Of a stretch of 64,000 nt of DNA, positions 8,190 to 16,834 are shown one piece after another. The notes under the pieces were generated by a model that worked only from the letters and a program-made list of their open reading frames with translations, did not search any database and had not been told where the DNA came from. A program made the translations under genes and the position numbers. The stretch comes from Aeromonas piscicola (GTDB lineage Bacteria > Pseudomonadota > Gammaproteobacteria > Enterobacterales > Aeromonadaceae), in NCBI RefSeq assembly GCF_000820005.1, contig NZ_CDBL01000077.1, positions 1,084-65,083 on the forward strand, in the 5' to 3' direction. How positions within the stretch are numbered: the stretch's first letter is position 1; the number at the start of each line of letters is the position of its first letter.

Positions 8190-9254
8190 ATGTCTGCAAA
8201 CTGTGATGCCAAGGCAGTGCCTGCCATCGGCTTTTTTGAACGTTATCTGACCGCCTGGGTCGCCCTCTGCATTCTGGTGGGGATTGTGCTCGGGCAGGGG
8301 TTGCCGGATCTGTTCAAGGCGATCGGCTCCATGGAGGTGGCCAGGGTCAACTTGCCGGTGGGGCTGCTCATCTGGGTGATGATCATCCCCATGCTGCTCA
8401 AAATAGACTTTGGTGCCCTGCATCAGGTGAAGGGCCACATGAAGGGCATTGGGGTCACCCTCTTTATCAACTGGCTGGTCAAGCCCTTCTCCATGGCCTT
8501 CCTGGGCTGGCTGTTTATCCGCGTGTTGTTTGCGGACTGGCTGCCGGCAGATCAGCTCGACAGCTATGTGGCGGGTCTGATCCTGCTGGCGGCGGCCCCC
8601 TGCACCGCCATGGTGTTTGTGTGGAGTCGTCTCACCAACGGCGATCCCTACTTCACCCTGTCGCAGGTGGCGGTGAACGATCTCATCATGGTGTTTGCCT
8701 TCGCGCCGTTGGTGGCGCTGCTGCTCGGGGTCTCCAGCATAGTCGTGCCGTGGGATACCCTGCTTACCTCTGTGGTGCTCTATATCGTCATCCCGGTCAT
8801 CATCGCCCAACTGCTGCGCAAGGCCTTGCTGAAAAAGGGAGAGGCCCATTTTGATGGCGTCATGACCCGCATCCAGCCTTGGTCGGTGGCGGCCCTGCTG
8901 CTCACTCTGGTGCTGCTGTTTGCCTTTCAGGGCAACGCCATCATCGAGCAGCCGCTGGTTATCGCCCTCTTGGCGGTGCCGATCCTGATCCAGGTGCTGT
9001 TCAACTCGGGGCTCGCCTACTGGCTCAACCGCAAGGTGGGGGAGAAGCACTCGGTCGCCTGTCCTTCCGCCCTGATCGGTGCCTCCAATTTCTTCGAACT
9101 GGCGGTGGCCGCCGCCATCAGCCTGTTCGGCTTTCACTCCGGCGCGGCGCTCGCCACCGTGGTCGGGGTGCTGATCGAGGTGCCGGTCATGCTGCTGGTG
9201 GTGCGCATTGTCAACGCCAGCAAACCTTGGTACGAAGCGGGACTGCGCCACTAA
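8190..9254 (+). CDS. ACR3-family arsenite efflux permease
   Basis: A 354-residue inner-membrane carrier with about ten membrane segments. YLTAWVALCILVGIVLGQGL near the N-terminus, LLAAAPCTAMVFVWSRLTNG (conserved Cys region) and SALIGASNFFELAVA are typical of the ACR3 (BASS-related) family rather than ArsB. It exports As(III) using the proton motive force. The start at 8190 has GGAGC upstream; the earlier in-frame ATG at 8160 lacks an RBS. It follows the arsA remnant by about 110 bases and precedes arsC. Often annotated arsB or acr3. Confidence 0.93.
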   Translation: MSANCDAKAVPAIGFFERYLTAWVALCILVGIVLGQGLPDLFKAIGSMEVARVNLPVGLLIWVMIIPMLLKIDFGALHQVKGHMKGIGVTLFINWLVKPFSMAFLGWLFIRVLFADWLPADQLDSYVAGLILLAAAPCTAMVFVWSRLTNGDPYFTLSQVAVNDLIMVFAFAPLVALLLGVSSIVVPWDTLLTSVVLYIVIPVIIAQLLRKALLKKGEAHFDGVMTRIQPWSVAALLLTLVLLFAFQGNAIIEQPLVIALLAVPILIQVLFNSGLAYWLNRKVGEKHSVACPSALIGASNFFELAVAAAISLFGFHSGAALATVVGVLIEVPVMLLVVRIVNASKPWYEAGLRH

Positions 9255-9301
9255 CGGTTGTTATCCACTTTCTATTCACTTGAGTCATGAGAGACACGCA
9301 A

Positions 9302-9727
9302 ATGAGTGCAATCACCATCTATCACAACCCGGAATGTGGTACCTCCCGCAATACCCTGGCGCTTATTCGCAACAGCGGCGTGGAGCCCACTGTAATCCAC
9401 TATCTGGAGACGCCCCCCTCCCGCGATCAGCTGGTGGCGCTGATCGCCGCCATGGGCATGCCGGTGCGCGAGCTGCTGCGCAAGAATGTGCCCCCCTACG
9501 AGGCGCTTGGGCTGGCGGAAGATAGCTTCAGCGATGATGAGCTGGTCGATGCCATGCTGGCCCACCCGATCCTCATCAACCGCCCCATTGTCATCACCCC
9601 CCTCGGCACCAAGCTGTGCCGCCCGTCGGAACTGGTGCTCGATATTTTGCCCGATCAGCAAAAAAGGGCCTTCGCCAAGGAAGATGGCGAGCAGGTGGTG
9701 GATGCGAGCGGCAAGCGCCTCAAGTAA
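9302..9727 (+). CDS. arsC: Glutaredoxin-coupled arsenate reductase ArsC
   Basis: A 141-residue reductase of the plasmid R773 ArsC type, reducing arsenate to arsenite with glutathione and glutaredoxin. The catalytic Cys is C12 in YHNPECGTSRNTL. NRPIVITPLGTKLCRPSE holds the arsenate-binding arginines. The start at 9302 (MSAITIYHNP) matches the family; an ATG at 9287 adds five residues. Last gene of the ars operon, supplying arsenite to the ACR3 pump. Confidence 0.95.
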   Translation: MSAITIYHNPECGTSRNTLALIRNSGVEPTVIHYLETPPSRDQLVALIAAMGMPVRELLRKNVPPYEALGLAEDSFSDDELVDAMLAHPILINRPIVITPLGTKLCRPSELVLDILPDQQKRAFAKEDGEQVVDASGKRLK

Positions 9728-9752
9728 ATTAAGCGCAGATATGAGCAATGAT

Positions 9753-9777
9753 CACGAGGGCGCCAGGCGCCCTCGTG
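9753..9777 (+). terminator. GC-rich hairpin after arsC
   Basis: CACGAGGGCGCC pairs with GGCGCCCTCGTG around a single A. No T-tract follows, so termination strength is uncertain. Confidence 0.55.
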
Positions 9778-9901
9778 CACAGGTGCCGATGGTGGCCAGG
9801 GGCAGCGTCACACGTTGACCGCGTCGTGAGCATCGCCTGCTCCGGCGTCGTTCAAATCTGCTACTGTGACCATCGACTCATCACAGAAGGTGGACAACAG
9901 C

Positions 9902-10678
9902 ATGAAGATTCGATTCCTAGTGATTGCAACGACGCTGGCACTGGCGTCGGCCCCCGGTCTGGCCGATTGGGCGAAGCTGAAGGCGGCCGCGACCGACCTG
10001 GGTACTGCTGTGAGTGATACCAGCAAGGAGGCGTGGCGGAGCGTGACCGATTTCTCCAAGGCGACCTGGGCATCCGTCTCACAGTGGGGCTCGGAGGCGT
10101 TCAACACCGCCGGGGTCTGGACCGACAAGAGCATAGCGACCGGCAAGGAGTGGCTGGTGGTGGCCGACAAGAAACTTGACGAGATGCGCGAGCCCAAGAC
10201 GGCCGACGAGGCGCGACTCGCCCTCGATACCATGGCCGATACCGCGCTGGTGCGACTGTTCAACCAGCAGCCTTCCGCCAAGTTGTTGTTTGACAAGGCT
10301 TATGGCTACGCGGTGTTCGATTCGCGCAAGTTCTCCCTGATGCTGCATACCAACCAAGGGGCCGGGGTGGCGGTCGATCGCAAACGCGGTCAGCACACCT
10401 ACATGAAGATGTTCGGTGCCGGTCTTGCGGCCGGGCTCGGCGGCAAGTTCTACCAGCAGGTGATCCTGTTTGAAGACAAGGCCAGGTTCGATGCCTTCGT
10501 GACCCAGGGCTGGGAGGCGACCTCGGAGATGGGGGCCGTGGCAGGCAAGGACAGCGCCGAGCTCACCGCCAAGTACAATGGCGGCATGGCCATCTACCAG
10601 ATCGGCGAGAAGGGCTTGCTGCTCGATGCCAACATCTCGGGATCCAAATACTGGGTGGACGAAGATCTGACCAAGTAG
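9902..10678 (+). CDS. Exported SYLF/YSC84-domain protein
   Basis: A 258-residue protein with a signal peptide (about residues 1-22, MKIRFLVIATTLALASAPGLA). Its first 80 mature residues are helical and Trp-rich. The C-terminal half (about 115-258) resembles the SYLF/YSC84 domain: LLFDKAYGYAVFDSRK, GAGVAVDRKRGQHTYMKMFG and the final GLLLDANISGSKYWVD. In eukaryotes the domain binds lipid and actin; in bacteria its role is poorly known, presumably in the periplasm or at the envelope. The start at 9902 is chosen for the signal peptide. Monocistronic between two hairpins. Confidence 0.75.
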   Translation: MKIRFLVIATTLALASAPGLADWAKLKAAATDLGTAVSDTSKEAWRSVTDFSKATWASVSQWGSEAFNTAGVWTDKSIATGKEWLVVADKKLDEMREPKTADEARLALDTMADTALVRLFNQQPSAKLLFDKAYGYAVFDSRKFSLMLHTNQGAGVAVDRKRGQHTYMKMFGAGLAAGLGGKFYQQVILFEDKARFDAFVTQGWEATSEMGAVAGKDSAELTAKYNGGMAIYQIGEKGLLLDANISGSKYWVDEDLTK

Positions 10679-10727
10679 CCTCTGGGCCATGCGCAGCACA
10701 TGGGGCTTTCGGCTCCTGCATATAAAT

Positions 10728-10754
10728 ATCAGGCCCGCCCAGCGCGGGCCTGAT
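10728..10754. terminator. Hairpin between the YSC84 gene and the convergent amidohydrolase gene
   Basis: ATCAGGCCCGC pairs with GCGGGCCTGAT around a 5-base loop, between converging genes. The T-run is poor on both sides. Confidence 0.65.
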
Positions 10755-10770
10755 TGATGGCAAGGGCTGG

Positions 10771-12528
10771 CTAGTGCCCGGCCTGATAAATCCGCTGTCC
10801 CTTGAACATGGTCCAGAGCACCCGGGTCTCTTTCAGCCGCTCGGCATCAACCTGCTCCAGGTTGCGATCCAGCAATACCAGGTCGGCGCTCTTGCCCACT
10901 TCTATCGAACCTGCCCGTTTATCCTGACCGATCACCTTGGCGGCATTGAGGGTGTACGCCTGCAAGATGGCCTGGCGGCTGATCTGCTCGCTGGTCGGAG
11001 GTAGCATGCCCAGTTCCCCCTGACGAGTCACAGCTGTATACATGGCCAGGAAGGGGTTGGGCGTCGACACCGGCCAGTCGCTGGCCCCTGCCACTATGGC
11101 GCCACTTTGCAGCAGGCTGCCGGCAGGATAGAGGCGACTGAGCAGTGCGGCTGGTACCTTGCCCTCCAGCAGCGTGGTGGTGGCCGCGTTTTTGCCGGCC
11201 CACAGCAGCTGCATTGACGCGGCAACATTGAGCGGCTGGAAGCGGGCTATGCTGGCGGGGCTGACCACCTCCAGATGAGTGATGCTGTGCAGCACGCCGT
11301 GATCCGCATTGTTGGCACGGGCATAGGCGATGGCATCGAGGGATTCGCGTACTGCCCGATCACCGATGGCATGAAAGTGAGCGATCAGCTGATGTGCGTC
11401 GGCATTGCGGATCAGTTCGTTGAAGCGCTGCTTGTTCAGGTCGTCTTTGCCGCTGTAGCCGGGGCGATTGAGGTAGGGCTGGCTCAGCTTGGCGCTTTGG
11501 GAGGGGTATTCGATGACACCATCCTGCAGGATCTTGATCCCCACCAGGCTGACGTCCGGCGCGTTGGTAAACTTCTGCTGCAGGGCCACCACATCATCGA
11601 TGATGGCGGGGGAGGCGTGGATCCCGACCAGCGCCAGCGCGGAAACATGGCCGGTCAGCTTGCCTGCCAGGGATAGCTGGGTGTAGGCGGGCAGCAACCC
11701 CTCATCGTGGCGATCCGGCTGGGCGTTGAAGATGGGGGCCAGTGGACGAATGTTGCTGATAGGGTCCATCCATGCGGTGATCCCCAGTTGATTCAGCTGT
11801 GTTGCGGCCAGGGTGATCGCCTCGGCTATGGCGGCGTCGCTGACCGGAGGCAGGGCCTTGAGGATGGCATCCCATCCCCCTTCGGAGGCAAACCCGTTGA
11901 GCCTGCCATCTGCTGTGCGGCCGAAGTTTTCCTTGAGCCCGGCACGGCGGCCGGCGAGTGTCTTGGCGTCTATTCCGGCCTTGCGCAACATGGCCTGATT
12001 GACCCAGCCGGTGTGAGCATCGGACCCTGCCAGTACCACAGGCGTCCGTTGATACCGGGTGCCGTTGAAGACGCTGTCGAGCAGGGGGATATGGTGCCAG
12101 TAGTCGAGGGATACGTTGCTGAACAGCGTCACCTCGCCCAGGTGCAGGCGGCGGTCATGCTGGCTTTTTGCCAGGAATTGCTCCACCTGCGACACGCTCT
12201 GCATAGCATCGGGAAACTGGACCGTCATCTCCTGAAAACCGGCAAAGGCAGCGTGGACATGGCTGTCGATCAGCCCTGGCATCAGATAGCGCCCCTTGAG
12301 GTCGATGCGGGTGGCCTGCTCGCCGAGTTGCCGGGCCACCTGCTGATAGCTGCCGACGGCGATGATTTTGTCACCTTCGATGCCCACCGCCTCGGGATGG
12401 GGCTGGGCCGGGTTTGCGCTATAGATGGGGCCGCCAAACAGCAGGGTGCGGCTTGCCTCCTGCTGGGCCAGCCCCGGCAGGGGGGAGAGGGCCAGCAGGC
12501 TGGCAAGCAACAGGGTTCTGGTTTTCAT
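10771..12528 (-). CDS. Exported metal-dependent amidohydrolase (YtcJ/AepA-like)
   Basis: A 585-residue protein with a signal peptide (MKTRTLLLASLLALSPLPGLA), so it is probably periplasmic. The metal-binding motif is GLIDSHVHAAF (about residue 90). HFHAIGDRAV at about residue 384 is typical of the YtcJ-like amidohydrolase branch (Amidohydro_3). The C-terminal AGSIEVGKSADLVLLDRN is the usual composite-domain return. The substrate is unknown. The start at 12528 is preferred over 12534 because the GGAG element sits 8 bases before it and only 2 bases before the other. Next upstream, in the same orientation, is the AraC-type gene. Confidence 0.85.
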   Translation of the reverse strand: MKTRTLLLASLLALSPLPGLAQQEASRTLLFGGPIYSANPAQPHPEAVGIEGDKIIAVGSYQQVARQLGEQATRIDLKGRYLMPGLIDSHVHAAFAGFQEMTVQFPDAMQSVSQVEQFLAKSQHDRRLHLGEVTLFSNVSLDYWHHIPLLDSVFNGTRYQRTPVVLAGSDAHTGWVNQAMLRKAGIDAKTLAGRRAGLKENFGRTADGRLNGFASEGGWDAILKALPPVSDAAIAEAITLAATQLNQLGITAWMDPISNIRPLAPIFNAQPDRHDEGLLPAYTQLSLAGKLTGHVSALALVGIHASPAIIDDVVALQQKFTNAPDVSLVGIKILQDGVIEYPSQSAKLSQPYLNRPGYSGKDDLNKQRFNELIRNADAHQLIAHFHAIGDRAVRESLDAIAYARANNADHGVLHSITHLEVVSPASIARFQPLNVAASMQLLWAGKNAATTTLLEGKVPAALLSRLYPAGSLLQSGAIVAGASDWPVSTPNPFLAMYTAVTRQGELGMLPPTSEQISRQAILQAYTLNAAKVIGQDKRAGSIEVGKSADLVLLDRNLEQVDAERLKETRVLWTMFKGQRIYQAGH

Positions 12529-12593
12529 GGGCATGACTCCTCCGCTCCGGTGAACGGGTCACCGGAGAGGTTGAATGGATTGAGGCGTCCGGC

Positions 12594-13451
12594 TTATCGG
12601 GTGATCAGCGGGATACAGATATCAAACACGTAATGATCCCGGGCCAGATCGGTTGTCGCATGGTACTGCTCGTAGCAGGGGCGATCGTCGCAGGCCAGCT
12701 CGCTGGCCACCAGCCAGCGGAAAGCGGCTTCCCATGCGGCGGCAAGCTGGTCGCCCCGGGCCACCACATGGCACACGGCGTAAGGGCCGGCCGTTATGGT
12801 CTGGGTGGCCACCCTCCTGCCCACCGTCTGATCGGCACAGAGTTCGATGCAGACATCGGTACGACAACGGGTTTCGTCCGTGATGTCGGGGATATCCCAA
12901 TAGAGGCTCAGGGTGCCAACCGGGGTGACAGGCCCGGCGCAGGCCAGCAGCGTTAGCAGATCATGGTGCGCCTGACGGCAGGTCTCCTGGCCGTAGCGAC
13001 CGAGCCGTCGCATGTAGGCGACCCGTCGAGATGGCAAGGTGACCACCTCTGCCCGCTGCAACAGGCCATCTATGGTGCTGTCCGGATTCATTACCAGAGC
13101 ATCATAGTCAGCCAGGGCTGCGGGATCGTTTCCAATCTTGCTGTTCTGGGCAAGCCCCTGTTGTTGGCGATAGTCGGAGGGCGTCATGGCAAAGTGGAGC
13201 CGGAAGGCCTTGGCAAAATTCTGGGAGCTGGAGAACCCCGCCTCCAGGGCCAGACGGGTGACATCGCTGTGGGGGGAGAGCAGCAGGCGCCGTGCAGCCC
13301 GCTCCATGCGCAGACGGCGGGTAAACCCGGCTATGGTCTCCCCGACCACCGCCTTGAAGATCCGGTGGAAGTGAAAGCTTGACAGGGCGGCGGCCGTGGC
13401 CACCTCATCCAGCGTGGGATTGCGGTCGAGATGATGACTGATGTAATCCAT
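12594..13451 (-). CDS. AraC-family regulator with GyrI-like effector domain
   Basis: A 285-residue protein from the ATG. The N-terminal AraC DNA-binding domain carries two HTHs (LSSFHFHRIFKAVVGETI and LALEAGFSSSQNFAKAF). The C-terminal GyrI-like domain (about 130-285) is of the multidrug-sensing Rob/BmrR kind. The ATG at 13451 cuts the first helix short. In-frame codons upstream read LDYRKPVFKA from a CTG at 13481 with AAGGAG six bases before it, so translation may really begin there. Ligand unknown; it may control the adjacent amidohydrolase gene. Confidence 0.85.
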   Translation of the reverse strand: MDYISHHLDRNPTLDEVATAAALSSFHFHRIFKAVVGETIAGFTRRLRMERAARRLLLSPHSDVTRLALEAGFSSSQNFAKAFRLHFAMTPSDYRQQQGLAQNSKIGNDPAALADYDALVMNPDSTIDGLLQRAEVVTLPSRRVAYMRRLGRYGQETCRQAHHDLLTLLACAGPVTPVGTLSLYWDIPDITDETRCRTDVCIELCADQTVGRRVATQTITAGPYAVCHVVARGDQLAAAWEAAFRWLVASELACDDRPCYEQYHATTDLARDHYVFDICIPLITR

Positions 13452-13606
13452 CGCCTTGAAAACAGGCTTGCGATAATCCAGCTGTGACTCCTTGCCGGCG
13501 GTACAAATAGGGGCGCCAGTAGCGGATTTAATCAGAGCCAGTCTGGCTTGTCGAACCTGGTTGTGGTCGGCATGGCGGCCCGCTCCCCCATCCGTTATTA
13601 GCTTGT

Positions 13607-13621
13607 TGGCACTCTAATTGC
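13607..13621 (+). promoter_or_regulatory. Sigma-54 promoter of the fliE operon
   Basis: TGGCAC-N5-TTGC matches the -24/-12 consensus fully, with GG and GC exactly 10 bases apart, 42 bases upstream of the fliE start. In polar-flagellated gammaproteobacteria this operon is switched on by RpoN with FlrA or FlrC-type activators, which are not encoded in this window. Confidence 0.88.
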
Positions 13622-13662
13622 TTATTCGCTCTCAGCGTCAATGATTTGTCTGGGGATGGAAT

Positions 13663-13980
13663 ATGGAAATTAGTGCAAGCAGCCTGATGCAAGAGATGCA
13701 GGCACTCAAGGTGGAATCCGGGGCGACACCGCTGACTCAGCCCGGTCGTCAGGTCACGTCCGACTTTGGTCAGTTGCTGCAGCAGGCCCTCGGCAACGTC
13801 AACGAGTTGCAAGGGGCCGCCAACGATTTGCGCACTCGCTTCGACATGGGCGACAAGTCTATCGACCTGTCCGAGGTGATGATCGCCGGCCAGAAATCCT
13901 CCATCGCCTTCGAGGCAACTGTGCAGGTGCGTAACAAGATGGTCGATGCCTACAAGACCATCATGAACATGCCGGTATAA
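13663..13980 (+). CDS. fliE: Flagellar hook-basal body protein FliE
   Basis: A 105-residue export substrate that joins the MS ring to the proximal rod. The C-terminal half (SIDLSEVMIAGQKSSIAFEA and VRNKMVDAYKTIMNMPV) is the conserved FliE signature. The length is normal. The start is fixed by GGGGATGG upstream and by family alignment. First gene of the fliE-flhB run, 42 bases after a sigma-54 promoter. Confidence 0.97.
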   Translation: MEISASSLMQEMQALKVESGATPLTQPGRQVTSDFGQLLQQALGNVNELQGAANDLRTRFDMGDKSIDLSEVMIAGQKSSIAFEATVQVRNKMVDAYKTIMNMPV

Positions 13981-13992
13981 GGATAGTAAATC

Positions 13993-15705
13993 GTGGCTAC
14001 TGACCAAAACGGCGAACTGCTGATGAACGATGAGGGCTCCGCCGCCCTCGATGAGAATGAGCAGAAGAGTTCCGCACTCGGCTTCCTGTCCAACACGGAT
14101 GTGCTGCGGCAAATTACCCTGATCCTGGGGTTGGCCATTTGCCTGGCGATCGCTGTTTTCATCCTGCTGTGGGGCAAGGAGCCGGACATGCGTCCGCTTG
14201 GCACCTACAGTACCCAGGAGCTGGTGTCGACCCTCGATTATCTGGATCAGCAGAAGATCCCCTATGAGGTGGAAGGCAAGAGCGTGCTGGTCAGCGCCGA
14301 AAAATATGCCGATATCCGCCTGCGCCTGACCCGTGCCGGCCTGGCTACCAATACCGATGCCAGCAACGATGGCGAGTCCATCTTGCTCAAGGACTCCAGC
14401 TTCGGCGTCAGCCAGCGCATGGAGACGGAACGCCTCAAGCTGAGCCGCGAGCGTCAGCTGGCGAGCGCCATCGAGCAGTTCCAGAACGTGGCCAAGGCCC
14501 AGGTGCTGCTGGCCATTCCGAAAGACAACGTGTTTGCCCGCAACGAGCGCAAGCCTAGTGCGACCGTGGTGCTGAACCTCAAGGGCAACGCCCTCGGCCA
14601 GGGGGAAGTGGACTCCATCGTCGACATGGTCGCCTCTGCCGTGCACGGCCTGGAGCCGACCCGCGTCACTGTGACCGATCAGAACGGCCGCCTGCTCAAC
14701 TCGGGTTCCCAGGATCCCGTCTCTGCCCAGACTCGCAAGGAGTTTGCGATGCAGCAGAAGCAGGAGGTGGAGTACAAACAAAAAATTGACGCCATCCTGA
14801 TCCCCGTGCTCGGCGCCGACAATTATACGGCGGAGGTCGATCTCTCCCTCGACTTCTCCCAGCAGGAACAGACCCGCAAGACCTACAACCCGGACTTGCC
14901 GGCCGTGCGCTCCGAGATGACCCTGGAAGAGAACAGCGCCAATGGCAGCAGCGGCGGTGTACCCGGCGCCCTCTCCAACCAGCCGCCCGCCGCCTCCAAT
15001 ATTCCTCAGCAGGCGACCGGCCCCAATACCGATGCCAGCGCCGCTGCCTCCGGCCGCTCCCGCAAGGAGGCAACCCGCAACTTCGAACTGGATACCACCG
15101 TCAGCCATATCCGTCGCCAGATGGGTGGCATTCGCCGCATGACGGTCTCGGTTGCGGTGGATTACAAATCGGCTACCGCCGCCGATGGCAAGGTGACCCG
15201 CGAGGCGCGTACTCAGCCCGAACTCGATACCCTGCGCCGTTTGCTGAGCGGCGGGCTTGGCTTTGACGTGACCCGCGGTGATACTCTGGAAGTGGTCGCC
15301 ATCCCGTTCAACCGGCCAGAGCTTGAGAACGTGGCCGAAGCGCCCATCTACGAGCAGCCCTGGTTCTGGCGCGCGGTGCGCATCGCCGCCTCGGTGCTGG
15401 TCATCATAGTGTTGATCGTGACAGTCGTGCGCCCCATGCTCAAACGCCTGCTCTACCCGGATGCACGTCCGGAAGGGGATCTGGATCTGGACAACAGCAT
15501 AGTGCTGGGTGGGGATGACGAGCTCAGTCTGCTGGCCGCTCAGGCCGAGTCAGAGCCGGTGTTCGGGGTACGTGACGGCCATCTGAAACTGCCGGATCTG
15601 CACCGTGACGAGGACTTGCTCAAGGCGGTACGTGCGCTGGTGGCGAACGAACCGGATCTGGCCGCACAGGTCATTAAAGAATGGGTAACGAACAAAGATG
15701 CCTGA
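13993..15705 (+). CDS. fliF: Flagellar MS-ring protein FliF
   Basis: A 570-residue inner-membrane protein that forms the MS ring. Two membrane segments flank a large periplasmic region: about residues 38-60 (LILGLAICLAIAVFILLWG) and 464-486. The ring-building motifs (LVSTLDYLDQQKIPYEV) and the C-terminal FliG-binding tail (LLKAVRALVANEPDLAAQVI) are present. The start is GTG at 13993 (12 bases after fliE). Its 3' end overlaps fliG by 8 bases. Confidence 0.97.
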   Translation: MATDQNGELLMNDEGSAALDENEQKSSALGFLSNTDVLRQITLILGLAICLAIAVFILLWGKEPDMRPLGTYSTQELVSTLDYLDQQKIPYEVEGKSVLVSAEKYADIRLRLTRAGLATNTDASNDGESILLKDSSFGVSQRMETERLKLSRERQLASAIEQFQNVAKAQVLLAIPKDNVFARNERKPSATVVLNLKGNALGQGEVDSIVDMVASAVHGLEPTRVTVTDQNGRLLNSGSQDPVSAQTRKEFAMQQKQEVEYKQKIDAILIPVLGADNYTAEVDLSLDFSQQEQTRKTYNPDLPAVRSEMTLEENSANGSSGGVPGALSNQPPAASNIPQQATGPNTDASAAASGRSRKEATRNFELDTTVSHIRRQMGGIRRMTVSVAVDYKSATAADGKVTREARTQPELDTLRRLLSGGLGFDVTRGDTLEVVAIPFNRPELENVAEAPIYEQPWFWRAVRIAASVLVIIVLIVTVVRPMLKRLLYPDARPEGDLDLDNSIVLGGDDELSLLAAQAESEPVFGVRDGHLKLPDLHRDEDLLKAVRALVANEPDLAAQVIKEWVTNKDA

Positions 15706-16759
15706 AGAAAGTAAGACCCAAGTCACCGGCAATGACATTACCGACAGCCAGCGCCAAATTCTGGACCAGATGAGCGGGATGGAGATGGCAGCTGTGCTGA
15801 TGTTGAGCCTCAACGAAGAGGATGCCGCCCAGATCTTCCGTCACCTCGAGCCCAAGCAGGTGCAGCGGCTCGGCATGTCCATGGCCTCCATGACTGACTT
15901 CAGTCACGACCGGGTGGCGGCGGTGCACCGTCAATTCATCGACGATATCCAGAAGTACACCAATATCGGTATCGGCAGCGAAGACTTCGTGCGCAAGGCA
16001 CTGGTGGCAGCCCTTGGCGAAGACAAGGCCAGCAACCTGGTGGATCAGATCATCCTGGGTTCCGGTGCCCGTGGCCTCGATTCCCTCAAGTGGATGGATG
16101 CCCGCCAGGTCGCCAGCATCATCCAGAACGAACACCCGCAGATCCAGACCATAGTCCTCTCCTATCTGGAGCCGGAGCAGTCCGCCGAGATCCTGAGCCA
16201 GTTCCCGGAGCAGGTGCGCCTGGATCTGGTGATGCGGATCGCCAACCTGGAAGAGGTGCAACCGGCGGCGTTGCAAGAGTTGAACGACATCATGGAGAAA
16301 CAGTTCGCCGGTGCGGCGGGTGCCCAAGCAGCCAAGATGGGCGGTCTGAAGGCGGCGGCCAACATCATGAACTACCTGGATACCAACATCGAAGGCCAGC
16401 TGATGGACTCCATCCGCGAGTCGGACGAAGAGATGAGCCAGCAGATCCAGGACTTGATGTTCGTGTTCGAAAACCTCATCGATGTGGACGATCGCGGCAT
16501 CCAGACCATGCTGCGGGAAGTGCCGGGGGATCTGCTGCAACGGGCCCTCAAGGGTTCGGACGATCAGATGCGCGAGAAAGTATTCAAGAACATGTCCAAG
16601 CGGGCCGCCGAGATGCTGGCGGACGATCTGGAGGCCATGGGGCCGATACGGGTCTCCGAAGTGGAAGCCGCCCAGAAAGAGATCCTCTCCATCGCCCGCC
16701 GTCTGGCGGATGCCGGCGAGATCATGCTGGGTGCCGGTGGCGGCGAGGAGTTCCTCTAA
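15698..16759 (+). CDS. fliG: Flagellar motor switch protein FliG
   Basis: A 353-residue C-ring protein that couples stator force to the rotor. The N-terminal domain binds FliF, the middle EHPQIQTIVLSYLEPEQSAE region carries the EHPQ-type motif, and the C-terminal torque helix has the charged residues in LIDVDDRGIQTMLREVPGD. The start overlaps fliF by 8 bases, as usual. The last 30 bases, around the stop codon, are repeated 65 bases downstream just before fliH. Confidence 0.97.
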   Translation: MPEESKTQVTGNDITDSQRQILDQMSGMEMAAVLMLSLNEEDAAQIFRHLEPKQVQRLGMSMASMTDFSHDRVAAVHRQFIDDIQKYTNIGIGSEDFVRKALVAALGEDKASNLVDQIILGSGARGLDSLKWMDARQVASIIQNEHPQIQTIVLSYLEPEQSAEILSQFPEQVRLDLVMRIANLEEVQPAALQELNDIMEKQFAGAAGAQAAKMGGLKAAANIMNYLDTNIEGQLMDSIRESDEEMSQQIQDLMFVFENLIDVDDRGIQTMLREVPGDLLQRALKGSDDQMREKVFKNMSKRAAEMLADDLEAMGPIRVSEVEAAQKEILSIARRLADAGEIMLGAGGGEEFL

Positions 16760-16834
16760 ACCATGGACCATCAACTCTACCGTTTCGCAGGGCCGCATCT
16801 GGCGGTGGCGAGGAGCGCCTCTAAAGCATGAACA
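16742..16834 (+). repeat. Duplicated fliG/fliH gene junction (period 65) with bridging micro-ORF
   Basis: GGCGAGGAG..CCTCTAAA.CATG occurs at 16742-16765 (end of fliG) and again 65 bases on at 16807-16830 (before fliH), about 24 of 29 bases alike. The first ATG (16763) opens a 22-codon frame whose TGA (16829-16831) overlaps the fliH start as ATGA. Expression of the short frame is not shown. Confidence 0.6.

Noticed and set aside
5126-9777. Arsenic/DUF134 segment as a mobile island
   Set aside because: No integrase, transposase, tRNA end or flanking direct repeat was seen; the hairpins on both sides are ordinary terminators.
10728-10754. CRISPR-like or REP repeat suspected from hairpins across the window
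   Set aside because: The hairpins differ in sequence and sit at gene ends, as terminators do. No array of equal repeats and spacers exists.
13528-15108. 526-codon open frame on the minus strand over fliE and fliF
   Set aside because: It lies opposite clear flagellar genes and has no RBS or family signature. It is an antisense shadow of high-GC codon use.
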